Source: Burkholderia plantarii
GTDB taxonomy: Bacteria; Pseudomonadota; Gammaproteobacteria; Burkholderiales; Burkholderiaceae
Direction: 5' to 3'
DNA length: 64,000 nucleotides
Assembly: GCF_001411805.1 (NCBI RefSeq)
Contig: NZ_CP007213.1
Location: forward strand, 1,116,001-1,180,000
Both the position numbers and the translations under genes were made by a program. Below, one piece after another: positions 40,759 to 56,379 of this stretch. The notes under the pieces are model-generated. The model ran no database searches. It was not told the origin of the DNA and worked only from the letters and a program-made list of their open reading frames with translations. The stretch's first letter is position 1; each line of letters opens with the position of its first letter.

Positions 40759-42824
40759 CGTCCACGCCCCTCGGCCGGCGCGCCGGCCGGCGCGTCGAGC
40801 CAGACGAGGCAGGCGTGCGGGCCAAGCCGCCCGTCGACGAGCGCGTCGCGCACGCGCGGCGGCGTCTCGAACACGATCTTGCCGGGCGGCGGCTCGGCCA
40901 GCGCGATCGGCGTGTCGTCGAGGTTCAGCGCGATCGCGAGCCGCGCGCCGTTGCCGAGCCGCCAGCGCGCGACCAGGGCACGAGGCGCGGCGCCCGTGCG
41001 TGGCGCACGGCCGGTGCCGGTGGCCTGGTCGTCCTCGCCGCTCGCGCGATCGCGTTCGATCGCCTCGGCGAGCGTCGCGGCCGCCGCGCGTTCGGCCGGC
41101 TGCTCCGGGTCGTCCGGCAGCAGGCGCGAGTGGTCGGGCGCGATGCCGGGGTCGCCGCCGCGCGGATCGTCGTGGGCCGGCGCGTGGCTGCCCGCGTCCG
41201 CGCCGCCGTCGAGCAGGCTGACGCCCTCCGAACGCGTGCCCGGCAGATGCGGCACGACAAAGCCGTTGCGCACCGCCAGCGCGCCGCGATAGAACGCGCG
41301 CCAGCTGCGTGCATCGTCGCTCTCATGGTCGGCATCCACCGCTTCGAGCGAGGAACGCGCGAAGGTGGCCGGGTCGTTCGGGTCGGGAATCAGATGACGC
41401 CGCTCGGAATTCTCGAACGCCGGGAACGCGGCGAACTCGCGGCGGCGGCCCTCGCGCACGGCGTCGGCCAGCTCGCCTTCGTAATCGGTGAAGAACTGGA
41501 ACGGCTGCGTCGAGCCGGTTTCCTCGCCCATGAACAGCAGCGGCACCGACGGCGCCAGCAGCAGCACGGCGGTGGCCGCGCGCAGCGTCTCGTCGTTGAC
41601 CATCGCGCGCAGCCGCTCGCCGAACGCGCGGTTGCCGATCTGGTCATGGTTCTGCAGGAACGCGACGAACGCGGTGGGCGGCAGGTGCGCGCTCGGCTCG
41701 CCGCGCGGGCGGCCGTCGTGCAGCGGCGAGGGCTCGCCCTGGTACGCGAAGCCCTCGGCGAGGGTGCGCGCGAAGCGCTGCAGCGGCGCGTCGGCGTAGG
41801 CGCGGTAATAGCCGTCGCGCTCGCCCGTCAGCAGCACGTGCGCGCTGTTGTGGAAATCGTCGTTCCACTGCGCGTCGAAGCCGGCGTCGGCGAGCAGGTG
41901 GGCGCTGTTGCGCTCGTTTTCCAGCACCAGATGGACGTGCCGCTCGCTGCCCGCGTAGGCGCGCACGCGCGCGGCCAGCTCGCCGAGCCAGCGGTCGTCG
42001 TCGATCGCGTGAGCGGCGTCGATGCGCAGCCCGTCGATGCGATATTCCTCGAGCCAGTAGAGCGCGTTGTCGATGAAGAAGCGCCCGACCTCGTCGCGCT
42101 GGAAGTCGATCGCCGGCCCCCAGCCGGTGGTCTTGCCCTCGCGGAAGAACGGCGGCGCGTAGCGCGCGAGCCAGTTGCCGTCGGGGCCGAAGTGGTTGTA
42201 GACCACGTCGACGAACACCTGCAGCCCCAACTCGTGCGCGGCGTCCACCAGCGCCTTCAGTTCCTCGGGCCGCCCGTAGGACGACGACGGCGCGAACGGC
42301 AGCACGCCGTCGTAGCCCCAGTTGCGCGTGCCGGGGCACTCGGCCAGCGGCATCAGCTCGATCGCGGTCACGCCCAGCGCGGCGAGTTCGCCGAGCCGCT
42401 GCGCCACGCCGCGATAGCCGCCGAGCGCGCCCACGTGCAGCTCGTAGAGCACCGTCTCGTGCCAGGGCCGGCCGCGCCAGTCGTCCTGGCGCCAGCGATA
42501 GGCGCCGGGGTCGATCACCTGGCTCGGGCCGTGGACGCCCTCGGGCTGGAAGCGCGAGGCGGGATCGGGCACGGCCTCGCCGCCGTCGAGCCGGTAGCGG
42601 TAGCGCGTGCCGGGGCCGAACGGCACGGTGGCGTCGAACCAGCCGCCGTCGCGCGCCGTCATGGCCACGCTGGCGCGGCGTTCGCCGTCGTCGAGCTCCA
42701 CGCTCACCGCCTGGCAGGCAGGTGCCCAGAGCCGGAAGTGCGTGCGGTGCGGATCGATGCAACTGGCGCCGAATGAAGTCGGATACGCGTGGCGGCCGGC
42801 GGGAAAGGTCAGGGAATCGGTCAT
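40755..42824 (-). CDS. treZ: Maltooligosyltrehalose trehalohydrolase
   Basis: A 689-residue GH13 enzyme that releases trehalose from maltooligosyltrehalose made by TreY. The N-terminal E-set domain (HFRLWAPACQAVSVELDDG) precedes the barrel: VFVDVVYNHFGPDGNW, the nucleophile in YRIDGLRIDAAHAI, the acid in LVLENERNSAHLL and FLQNHDQIGNRAFGERL. Family length is usually about 600; the excess is an acidic/Pro-rich insert at about residues 540-610 near the C-terminal domain. The start is 33 bases after glgX, and the stop overlaps malQ as ATGA. Confidence 0.93.
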   Translation of the reverse strand: MTDSLTFPAGRHAYPTSFGASCIDPHRTHFRLWAPACQAVSVELDDGERRASVAMTARDGGWFDATVPFGPGTRYRYRLDGGEAVPDPASRFQPEGVHGPSQVIDPGAYRWRQDDWRGRPWHETVLYELHVGALGGYRGVAQRLGELAALGVTAIELMPLAECPGTRNWGYDGVLPFAPSSSYGRPEELKALVDAAHELGLQVFVDVVYNHFGPDGNWLARYAPPFFREGKTTGWGPAIDFQRDEVGRFFIDNALYWLEEYRIDGLRIDAAHAIDDDRWLGELAARVRAYAGSERHVHLVLENERNSAHLLADAGFDAQWNDDFHNSAHVLLTGERDGYYRAYADAPLQRFARTLAEGFAYQGEPSPLHDGRPRGEPSAHLPPTAFVAFLQNHDQIGNRAFGERLRAMVNDETLRAATAVLLLAPSVPLLFMGEETGSTQPFQFFTDYEGELADAVREGRRREFAAFPAFENSERRHLIPDPNDPATFARSSLEAVDADHESDDARSWRAFYRGALAVRNGFVVPHLPGTRSEGVSLLDGGADAGSHAPAHDDPRGGDPGIAPDHSRLLPDDPEQPAERAAAATLAEAIERDRASGEDDQATGTGRAPRTGAAPRALVARWRLGNGARLAIALNLDDTPIALAEPPPGKIVFETPPRVRDALVDGRLGPHACLVWLDAPAGAPAEGRGR

Positions 42825-42857
42825 CGCGATGTTCTCGGATGCGGGTCGGTATCGTGT

Positions 42858-45206
42858 TCAGGACACCGACGTGGGTTCGTCATGGGCCGACACCGCGCCG
42901 GCGGTCGGCTCGGGCTCGGGTTCCGTGCCGGGCGCGGGCACGGTTCGCGGTTCCGCGCTGCCGTCGTCCGCGCTGTCGGCGTTGTCGTCCCGGTTGTCGT
43001 CCGGGTCGTCGTCGGAAGCGCCTCGCGGATCGTCGTCGCCCTCGTCCTCGGGGCGCGCGTCGCCGGCCGCGTCGGCACGCGCGGGGTCGAGGCTCGCGGC
43101 CTGCCCGGCGGGCAGCCGCGCGGCCGCGATCACGGCCGCGTGCGCGGCCAGTTCGATGCCTCCGGCCGGCAGCGGCTGCGGCTCGAGATCGGGTCGCGCG
43201 CTGTCGGCCAGCACGCGGAACTCGAGTGGCGGCGCGGGCGGCACGAACACGAGCGGCTGCGCCGAACCGTTCAGCATCAGCAGCAGCACCTCGGTCTCGC
43301 CGTCCCGATCGGGGCCGACGCGGCGCATCGTCAGCGCGCGCAGTTCGCGGTTCTGCCAGGCGGGGATCGAGATCGCCTCGCCGCGCTCGTCGAACCAGTC
43401 GATCTCGCGCAGCCCCGGCGCCGCCTCGCGGTCGCCCGACGGATAGCCCGGCCCCGACAGCAGCGGGTGGTCGCGGCGCAGCGCGGCGAGCCGCGCGACG
43501 AAGCCGGTGAGCTGGCGCCCGGCGTCACTGGCCGCGGCCTCCCAGTCGAACCACGCCAGTTCGGTGTCCTGGCAGTAGGCGTTGTTGTTGCCCTGCTGGC
43601 TGCGGCCGAACTCGTCGCCGCCGAGCAGCATCGGCGTGCCGAGCGCCGCGAACAGCGTGGTCAGCATCGAGCGCGCCACGCGCTCGCGCACCTCGAGGAT
43701 GGCGGCGTCGTCGGTCGGGCCTTCCACGCCCCAGTTCGCGCTGCAGTTGTCGTCGCGGCCGTCGCGGTTCTCCTCGCCGTTGGCCTCGTTGCGCTTCGAC
43801 GAGTACGAGACGAGATCGGCCAGCGTGAAGCCGTCGTGGGCCGAGATGAAGTTCACCGAGGCCCACGGCTTGCGCCGGTGGTGGTTGAACAGGTCGGCCG
43901 AGCCGGCCAGCCGCGCGGCCAGCTCGGGCCGCATGCCGGCGTCGCCGCGCCAGAAGCGGCGCACCGTGTCGCGAAACTTGTCGTTCCATTCGCCGAAGCC
44001 GGCCGGGTGGTTGCCAAGCTGGTAGCCGCCGGGGCCGAGGTCCCACGGTTCGGAGATCAGCTTGCGGGTGGCCAGCACCGGATCCTGGCGCAGCGCGTCG
44101 AAGAAGCCCGAGCCGCGGTCGTAGCCGTGCGGCTCGCGGCCGAGCGTGACGCCGAGGTCGAAGCGGAAGCCGTCGATGTTGAACGCGGTACACCAGTAGC
44201 GCAGCGAATCCATCACCATCTGCAGCACGCGCGGATGCGAGAGGTTCAGCGTGTTGCCGCAGCCGGTCTCGTCGATGTGGTAGCGCGGGTCGTTCGGCTG
44301 CAGGCGGTAGTAGCTGGCGTTGTCGAGGCCGCGCCACGACAGCGTCGGGCCGAGCTGGTTGCCCTCGCAGGTGTGGTTGTAGACCACGTCGAGCAGCACC
44401 TCGATGCCGGCCGCGTGCAGCTGGCGGATCGCGATGCGCATCTCGTCGAGCCGGCGCGTGGCGAGATACGACGGCTGCGGCGCGAAATACGCCAGCGTGT
44501 CGTAACCCCAATAGTTGCGCAGCCCGCGGTTGACGAGCTCGCGGCTGTCGAGGAACGCCTGCACCGGCAGCAGCTCGACGGTGGTCACGCCGAGCTTGAG
44601 CAGATGGTCGATGAATTCGGGCGAGGCCAGCGTCGCGAAGGTGCCGCGCTCCGGCGTGCGCAGCCCGTCGCGGCGCATCGAGATGCCGCGCACGTGGGTC
44701 TCGTAGATCACGGTGTCCTGCCACGGCACCTCGGGGCGGCGGTCGCCGTGCCAGTCGAACGATTCGTCCACCACCACGCACTTGGGCATGGCCGGCGCCG
44801 AATCGCGGCGGTCGATCGACAGGTCCGCGCGGTTCGAGTGCAGCCGGTAGCCGAACAGCGCGTCGGACCAGCGGAACTGGCCGATCAGCTTGCGCGCGTA
44901 GGGATCGAGCAGCAGCTTCGAGGAATTGAAGCGGTGGCCGTGCTGCGGCTGGTAGGGGCCGTCGGCGCGAAACGCGTAGACGGTGCCGGGATGCGCGCCC
45001 GGCAGGTAGCCATGCCAGATCTCGTCGGTGCATTCGGGCAGGTCGAGCCGGGCGATCTCCTTGCGTCCGGACGGCTCGAACAGGCAGAGCTGCAGGCGCG
45101 TGGCGTGCGCGGAAAACACCGCGAAATTGATGCCGAGGCCGTTCCAGCTCGCACCGAGCGGGTACGGCCTGCCCGGCTCGAGCCGGTCGGCGGACGCAGC
45201 ACGCAT
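42858..45206 (-). CDS. glgX: Glycogen debranching enzyme GlgX
   Basis: A 782-residue isoamylase-type GH13 enzyme that hydrolyses alpha-1,6 branches in short glycogen limit dextrins. CBM48 lies at the N-terminus (GASWNGLGINFAVFSAHATR). Catalytic segments are LLDVVYNHTCEGNQLGP, NIDGFRFDLGVTLGRE (nucleophile), LISEPWDLGPGGYQLG (acid) and NFISAHDGFTLADLVSY. The last 65 residues are a strongly acidic, Pro-rich tail that is not part of the catalytic fold. GAGGAGAAAATC precedes the start. It lies 73 bases after glgB. Confidence 0.93.
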   Translation of the reverse strand: MRAASADRLEPGRPYPLGASWNGLGINFAVFSAHATRLQLCLFEPSGRKEIARLDLPECTDEIWHGYLPGAHPGTVYAFRADGPYQPQHGHRFNSSKLLLDPYARKLIGQFRWSDALFGYRLHSNRADLSIDRRDSAPAMPKCVVVDESFDWHGDRRPEVPWQDTVIYETHVRGISMRRDGLRTPERGTFATLASPEFIDHLLKLGVTTVELLPVQAFLDSRELVNRGLRNYWGYDTLAYFAPQPSYLATRRLDEMRIAIRQLHAAGIEVLLDVVYNHTCEGNQLGPTLSWRGLDNASYYRLQPNDPRYHIDETGCGNTLNLSHPRVLQMVMDSLRYWCTAFNIDGFRFDLGVTLGREPHGYDRGSGFFDALRQDPVLATRKLISEPWDLGPGGYQLGNHPAGFGEWNDKFRDTVRRFWRGDAGMRPELAARLAGSADLFNHHRRKPWASVNFISAHDGFTLADLVSYSSKRNEANGEENRDGRDDNCSANWGVEGPTDDAAILEVRERVARSMLTTLFAALGTPMLLGGDEFGRSQQGNNNAYCQDTELAWFDWEAAASDAGRQLTGFVARLAALRRDHPLLSGPGYPSGDREAAPGLREIDWFDERGEAISIPAWQNRELRALTMRRVGPDRDGETEVLLLMLNGSAQPLVFVPPAPPLEFRVLADSARPDLEPQPLPAGGIELAAHAAVIAAARLPAGQAASLDPARADAAGDARPEDEGDDDPRGASDDDPDDNRDDNADSADDGSAEPRTVPAPGTEPEPEPTAGAVSAHDEPTSVS

Positions 45207-45279
45207 GATGATTTTCTCCTCGTTGTCGCGTGTTGTTTCGGATGACGATGTTTCAGGCGCGGGACGCCACCGGCGCGGC

Positions 45280-50935
<5,656 letters not shown>

Positions 50936-50939
<4 letters not shown>

Positions 50940-53900
50940 CGCTGGTCTCCCGAGCCGGACGTGGCCGGCTGCGTGGCGTAGGCGGGCAGGTGCGGCGCGT
51001 CGGGCGCGATGCGCCAGATCGCGAACGGCAGCGCGTGCGGGTCGAGGTTCACGTACTGGCGCGTGCCGTGCCAGCGGGCGGTATGGCCGGCGGCGAGGTC
51101 GGTCACGCGCAGCGCCGCGCCCTCGGGTACGGCCCAGCCCGCGTAGAGCGCCGCGTCGAGCGTGAAATCGGTGGCCTGCGGCGCCCACGGGTCGAGGCTC
51201 ACGGCCGCCACGATCACGCTGTCGAGGTTCGGCGTGGCCTTGCGGAACACCAGCACCGAATCGTTCGGCGAGTCGAGGAACGTGATGCCGAGATGCGTCT
51301 GCAGGGCCGGGTGGGTGCGCCGCACGCGGTTCAGCAGCGCGATCTCGCCGGCCAGGTTTCCGGGCCGGTGCCAGTCGCGCGCGCGCAGCTCGTATTTCTC
51401 GGCGTCGCGGTATTCCTCGCCGGCCTCGTCGAGCGGCGCCGATTCGCCGATCTCGAAGCCGCTGTACATGCCCCACACGCCCGACAGCAATGCCGCCAGC
51501 GCCGCGCGGATCACGAACTGCGAACGCGGCGCGTTGTGCAGGTAGCGCGGGTTGATGTCGGGCGTGTTGACGAAGAAGTTCGGCCGGAAGAACTCGCGCG
51601 GCGCGCCGTCGGCCAGCTCCTGCAGATAGGCGCGCAGCTCGTGCTTGGACTCGCGCCAGGTGAAGTAGGTGTACGACTGCGAGAAGCCGACCTTGGCGAG
51701 CCGGTACATCATCGCCGGGCGCGTGAACGCTTCCGACAGGAACACCACGTCCGGGTGGCGCGCGCGGATGTCCTCGATGAGCCAGGCCCAGAACGGCAGC
51801 GGCTTGGTGTGCGGGTTGTCGACGCGGAACAGCTTCACGCCCGCCTCGATCCAGTGCAGCACCACGTCGCGCAGCGCGATCCAGAGGTCCGGCATCGCGT
51901 CGGCCGCGTAGAAGTCGGGGTTGACGATGTCCTGGTAGCGCTTCGGCGGGTTCTCCGCGAACCGCAGCGAGCCGTCCGGGCGCCAGGCGAACCAGCCCGG
52001 ATGCTGCGCGAGCCACGGGTGATCGGGCGAGCACTGCACCGCGAAGTCGAGCGCGATCTCGATGCCGTGCGCGTGGGCCGCTTCCACCAGCGCGCGGAAC
52101 GAGGCGAGCGAGCCCAGGCTCGGGTGGACGTCCGCGTGGCCGCCGATCGGCGAGCCGATCGCGTAGGGGCTGCCGACGTCCTCCGGACCGGCGCGCAGGC
52201 TGTTGTTGCGGCCCTTGCGCGCCGTCAGGCCGATCGGATGGATCGGCGGGAAATAGAGCACGTCGAAGCCCATCTCGCGAATGCGCGGCAGATGGCGGGC
52301 GACGTCCTCGAAGGTGCCGTGGCGCTGCGGATCGTCCGACGCCGAGCGCGGGAACATCTCGTACCAGCTGCCGAAGCGCGCCGCGCGGCGTTCGACGTCG
52401 ATCGGATAGACGGTCGGGTCCTGCGTCTGCGCGCTGCGCCGGCCGAGCGCCGCGTAGGCCGCCGCCGACGGCGGCGCCAGCACCAGCGCGAGGCGCCGCT
52501 CCGCGTCCGACGAATCGAACTCGGCCGCGATGCGGCGCAGGTCGGCCACCGAGTCGTCGTCGTGGGTGCCTTTCGCCGCGTCGAGCGCGTCGGCCAGCAG
52601 CGCGCGCGCTTCCTGCAGCTCCAGCGCCACGTCCTGGCCGGCCTTGTGCTTCTTGCCGATGTCGTCGACCAGCGAGCCCCAGTCGTCGCGCCAGGCGACG
52701 ACGCGGAACAGGTGGCGGCCGATCCGGTCGAGCGGGATCGCGGCCTGCCAGCGATCGTTGCCGAGCGGCGCGAGCGGCACCTCGTGCCACTCGGCCTCGT
52801 CGGCCGCGCGCCACGCCACCACCGCGCCGAGCCGTGCATGGCCGTCCGCGATCAGCGTCGCGCCGACCACCGCGCGCTCGCCGACCACGCGCTTGGCCGC
52901 GAAACGGCCGCCGTCCACCGCCGGCTCCACGCGCTCGATCGCGATGCGGTCGGCCGCCAGCGCCGCCGTGAGCGCGTTCGTGCCCGGCTTGCCGCGGCGG
53001 CGTGCGCCGCCGGTGGCGGTGGCGTCGTCGGGCGTGTCCTTGCCGGCCTTGCCCTTCGCGTCCTTGCCGTCCTTGGCGTCCTTGCCCGGTTTGACCGGCT
53101 TCGCGCGCGAGGCGCGCAGCAGCGCGAGGCCGCCCGGCGGCAGCTCGAACGCGTCGAGCGGCGCGGCCTTGGCGCGGCGGGCGGCCGCGAGCGGCGCGAA
53201 GCGCGTGAACGCGCCCGGCACGCCGGCCAGGCAGGCGCCCGGATCGACGCGCGCCGCGCGGTCGAGATCGGGGTTCAGCGCGATCAGCAGCGCGTCGTCG
53301 GCCTGTTCGAGCGAGGCGTCGCTGCCGCGCAGCAGCACGGTGGCCGCCGCGTCGGCGCCGCTCAGCACTGCCAGCTCGCCGCGCGAGGCGAACACCGGCG
53401 AAGCGTGGCGCCGACGGTTCGCCTCGGCCAGCGCGTCCGAGAGATCGAACGGCGCGGCCTCGAACGCGTCGCGGAACGCGCCCGGCTGGGCGTGCGGCGT
53501 CATCAGCGGGATCGCCACGCCGCGCTCGAAGCCCATCGGCACCAGCCAGCCGGTGCCGAGCGCCGCCGCGGCTTCCAGCGCGCGCCGATAGGCGCGCTCC
53601 TGCGCCTCGCGCGACGCGCCGCGCAGATCGTGGGCGAGGCGCGGGCCTTCGAACGCGTCGGGGTAGGCGATCGGCGAGCCCACCCGGCGCAGCAGCGCGT
53701 GTTCGTCGACCAGCCAGGGCGCGCGACCGTCCCACCAGCGCAGCGACGAGAACACGCCGTCGAAGCCGGCGCCCTCGAACGCCGCCAGCGTGTCGCGCGC
53801 ATGGCCCGGGATGCCGGCCAGCCAGCGCACGTCGTGCAGTTCGCCGTGGCGCGAGGCGAGCCAGCTGCGCCACCATTGCGCCGGCAGGCGCTGCGGGGCA

Positions 53901-54406
53901 TCGACCAGGAAGCCCGCGATGCCGGCCGCCGAAAGCGTCGCGAAGCGGCCGTGCCACCAGCCCGACAGCGCGTCCGCCACCTCCGGGCGGGTGAGGTCGG
54001 CATAGGCCACCGTCTGCTCGAACGCCGCCGTGCGCGGATCGATGCGCGCGTCGTCGTGATGGCGCTCCACGTACCAGTCGGGCGAGGCGCGCCGCAGCGG
54101 ATGCTCGACCGCGATCCGGTCCAGCGTCACGTCGAGCATCAGCTTCAGGTCGAATTCGCGTGCCTGTTCGACGAGCGTGGCGAGCGCGTCGGCCGTGTCG
54201 AGCCTGGTGGCCAGCGCGTCGGCGGGGCGATCGTGATCGGCCACCACGCGCGGGTGGCCGCCGCGGCCTGCCGCGTTGAACGCGCCGATCACCACGTGAT
54301 CGAAGCCGCCCGCGGCGATCCGCTCGAACCAGGCGGGCCAGGCGTCGAGCGCGCCGACGAAGCGGGCGTCGCAGAAGTAGAGATGCGGGGAGAAAGGGGA
54401 ATCCAT
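50936..54406 (-). CDS. glgE: GlgE maltosyltransferase with N-terminal GH13-like extension
   Basis: A 1156-residue protein whose C-terminal 660 residues are the GH13_3 alpha-1,4-glucan:maltose-1-phosphate maltosyltransferase: [36 protein letters not shown], the nucleophile Asp in [16 protein letters not shown] and the acid Glu in [11 protein letters not shown]. The first 430 residues look like a second, degenerate barrel ([31 protein letters not shown]) in which the usual His of region I and the catalytic Glu are not seen. A Lys/Asp/Gly linker (about residues 437-460) joins the parts. Classical actinobacterial GlgE is about 670 residues. It is the first gene of the operon. Confidence 0.92.
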
Positions 54407-54757
54407 TTAACCGTCCACGAGGCGGATTGGGGCGGCCTTGGCCGCTGACGGCGATGGGTAATGCAATGTACGTGCCCGCTGTTTTCACGTATTGGGGACA
54501 GGCGCAGCGCGGCGCCGGGCGGGTGGGCGGCGCCGGCGTGTTGCGCCGCGATGCAAAGTCGGCGCGCCGATGTAGTTTTTACAGCGTCGGCGAGGGGCGG
54601 CCGGGCGGGGTGGGCGCTTTCGGGAACGGGACGCGAATTGGTTACAACTCTTGCGGGATGCCGTGGCGATGGTTACATAAGCCTTTCGATGACTTGGCTA
54701 CACTCGCATCGTCTTTCGTTTTCATCCTTATCTGTCCATCAAGGAAGGGCGTCGATC
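54407..54757. other. Divergent promoter region, glgE operon and glycine-zipper gene
   Basis: About 350 bases between divergent starts. The right part (54630-54740) is less GC-rich and likely holds the promoter for the glycine-zipper gene; AAGGAAGG at 54741-54748 is its ribosome binding site. No operator was identified with confidence. Confidence 0.4.
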
Positions 54758-55204
54758 ATGACCAACTTACTGACCCGACTCGTTGCGGTGGCCGCCCTCG
54801 GCGCCGTGCTTTCCACGCCGGCGCTGGCGCGCGGCGATCTCGACAATGCCTTGGGCGGTGCGCTCGGCGGCGTGGCCGGCGCGGCGCTCGGCGGCGCGGT
54901 GGGCGGCAGCACCGGCGCGGTGATTGGTGGCGCGGTGGGCGGGGGCGCGGGCGGGGCGGTGACGTCCAGCCGGCGTGAACGGACCGGGGCGATTATCGGT
55001 GGGGCGTTGGGTGGCGGGGCGGGAACCGCCGCGGGGAATGCGATGGGCGGTCGATCGGGTGGGTTGATCGGGGCCGCGCTGGGTGGCGGGGCGGGGTCGG
55101 CGTTGGGAGGGAATATGTCGAGGTCGAATTCGTATCAGGAGGATGATCGGCGCGGGCGGTATGGGCATGGGCGGCATCATCGTGGCGGGCGGCGGTGGGA
55201 TTGA
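54758..55204 (+). CDS. Glycine-zipper outer membrane/periplasmic protein
   Basis: A 148-residue exported protein. The signal peptide (LLTRLVAVAALGAVLSTPALA) is followed by repeated glycine-zipper segments (GGALGGVAGAALGGAVGG, GAVIGGAVGGGAGGAV, GAIIGGALGGGAGTAAG, GGLIGAALGGGAGSALGG) that would form paired membrane helices. The tail is His/Arg-rich (RGRYGHGRHHRGGRRWD). Such proteins resemble the 2TM glycine-zipper lipoprotein-like family with an envelope-stress role, but there is no lipobox Cys. A strong terminator follows. Confidence 0.8.
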   Translation: MTNLLTRLVAVAALGAVLSTPALARGDLDNALGGALGGVAGAALGGAVGGSTGAVIGGAVGGGAGGAVTSSRRERTGAIIGGALGGGAGTAAGNAMGGRSGGLIGAALGGGAGSALGGNMSRSNSYQEDDRRGRYGHGRHHRGGRRWD

Positions 55205-55224
55205 GGGGGCGAGGCGGGGAGATG

Positions 55225-55257
55225 AACCCGGCGCAGGGGGCGGTTGCCGGGTTTTTT
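55225..55257 (+). terminator. Rho-independent terminator
   Basis: AACCCGGC (55225-55232) pairs with GCCGGGTT (55246-55253), loop 13 bases, followed by a run of six T (55252-55257), 20 bases after the glycine-zipper stop codon. Confidence 0.75.
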
Positions 55258-55457
55258 GTGAATGGGAGAGAGCGCCGGGTGGGGATGTCGACCCTGAGCG
55301 GACTTTCATCCGGGACCGAAGCAGACATTCGCAAGGTGTCGCCCGTCCGGATCCAGTGAGCGTTCAGCTATGATGCCTCGAGCTATCGGCTGCATGCCAC
55401 CGCCTTCGCAGCCGGTCTTTCCAGATCGATCTTCGCGTTTCGAAAGAGGATTCTTCG

Positions 55458-56357
55458 ATGGCTATCGAGCGAACCGGCCACAGGTATCGAGCTACTGATA
55501 CGGGCAAGACTATTGACGTCTGGTTTCCGGCTACCGGTGGCGGGAAAAGGCGCAGTTGCCTCGCCGAGAAAGTCGGGATTATTTTTGGTGATGTCGTTGC
55601 TGTAGTGATTGAGTCGCTCGAAATCCCGCCCATTTCTACGGAGGACGCGTACCTGCGATTGCACCTGCTATCTGAAAGGGCCGTTAAGCCGAATGAAGTC
55701 AATCTCGACGGCATTTTTGGCCTGTTGCCCAATATTGCATGGACATCCGCAGGCCCTGTTTTCCCCGGAAACGTCGAGGATCTGCGGGACCGGTTAGCAG
55801 CCGAATACCACCACCTGACAGTGTCGTCGGTAGACAAGTTTCCTCGCATGACTGACTACGTCGTGCCCGAGGGCGTGCGGGTAGCCGATGCGGATCGCGT
55901 GAGACTTGGCGCGCATCTGGCAAGTGGTACGACGGTGATGCATGAGGGTTTCGTTAACTTCAACGCGGGCACCCTTGGTGAGTCGATGGTCGAGGGGCGT
56001 GTGACGCCGGGCGTTACTGTCGGGAAAAATTCCGACGTCGGCGCAGGCTCGTCCATCATGGGTACGCTCTCGGGCGGGGGCAAAAGCAGGAACTCAATCG
56101 GCGAACGGAGTTTGCTCGGAGCGAACGCCGGCATAGGTATTTCGCTTGGAGACGAGTGTATCGTCGAAGCCGGTCTGTATGTCACGGCCGGTACGAAAGT
56201 GAAGTTGCCCGATGGCAACGTCGTGCCGGCACGGCAGTTGTCCGGTCGATCCAGCCTGCTATTCCGTCGAAACAGCCAGACCGGTGCAGTCGAGGTGCTG
56301 CCGACAGATTCTTCCCGCTGGGGCGGCCTGAATACGAGCCTGCATAGTAACGACTGA
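55458..56357 (+). CDS. TabB/DapD-type tetrahydrodipicolinate N-succinyltransferase-like protein
   Basis: A 299-residue left-handed beta-helix acyltransferase close to the Pseudomonas-type DapD and to TabB of tabtoxin biosynthesis. Conserved stretches are AYLRLHLLSERAVKPNEVNL, VDKFPRMTDYVVPEGVRVAD, TTVMHEGFVNFNAGT, MGTLSGGG, LGANAGIGISLGDECIVEAG and SLLFRRNSQTGAVE. The Pseudomonas enzyme is about 344 residues; the N-terminal domain here is shorter. AGAGGA precedes the start. Codon use is less GC-biased than in the operon to the left. No other tabtoxin or lysine genes are nearby, and the stop codon lies inside a repeated IS110-end sequence. It is probably transferred. Confidence 0.82.
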   Translation: MAIERTGHRYRATDTGKTIDVWFPATGGGKRRSCLAEKVGIIFGDVVAVVIESLEIPPISTEDAYLRLHLLSERAVKPNEVNLDGIFGLLPNIAWTSAGPVFPGNVEDLRDRLAAEYHHLTVSSVDKFPRMTDYVVPEGVRVADADRVRLGAHLASGTTVMHEGFVNFNAGTLGESMVEGRVTPGVTVGKNSDVGAGSSIMGTLSGGGKSRNSIGERSLLGANAGIGISLGDECIVEAGLYVTAGTKVKLPDGNVVPARQLSGRSSLLFRRNSQTGAVEVLPTDSSRWGGLNTSLHSND

Positions 56358-56379
56358 GTAACCGTGTCTCGAGTCAAGC
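56352..56379 (+). repeat. Second copy of IS110-element end
   Basis: These 28 bases are identical to 16726-16753, the left end of the IS110-family element; similarity continues for about 11 more bases with two mismatches and is then lost. As at the first copy, the repeat begins with the GAC TGA that ends the preceding gene. It marks a remnant or a related element end. Confidence 0.7.

Noticed and set aside
50990..54448. 1152-codon plus-strand frame opposite glgE
   Set aside because: Same shadow pattern; no domain, whereas the minus strand encodes GlgE.
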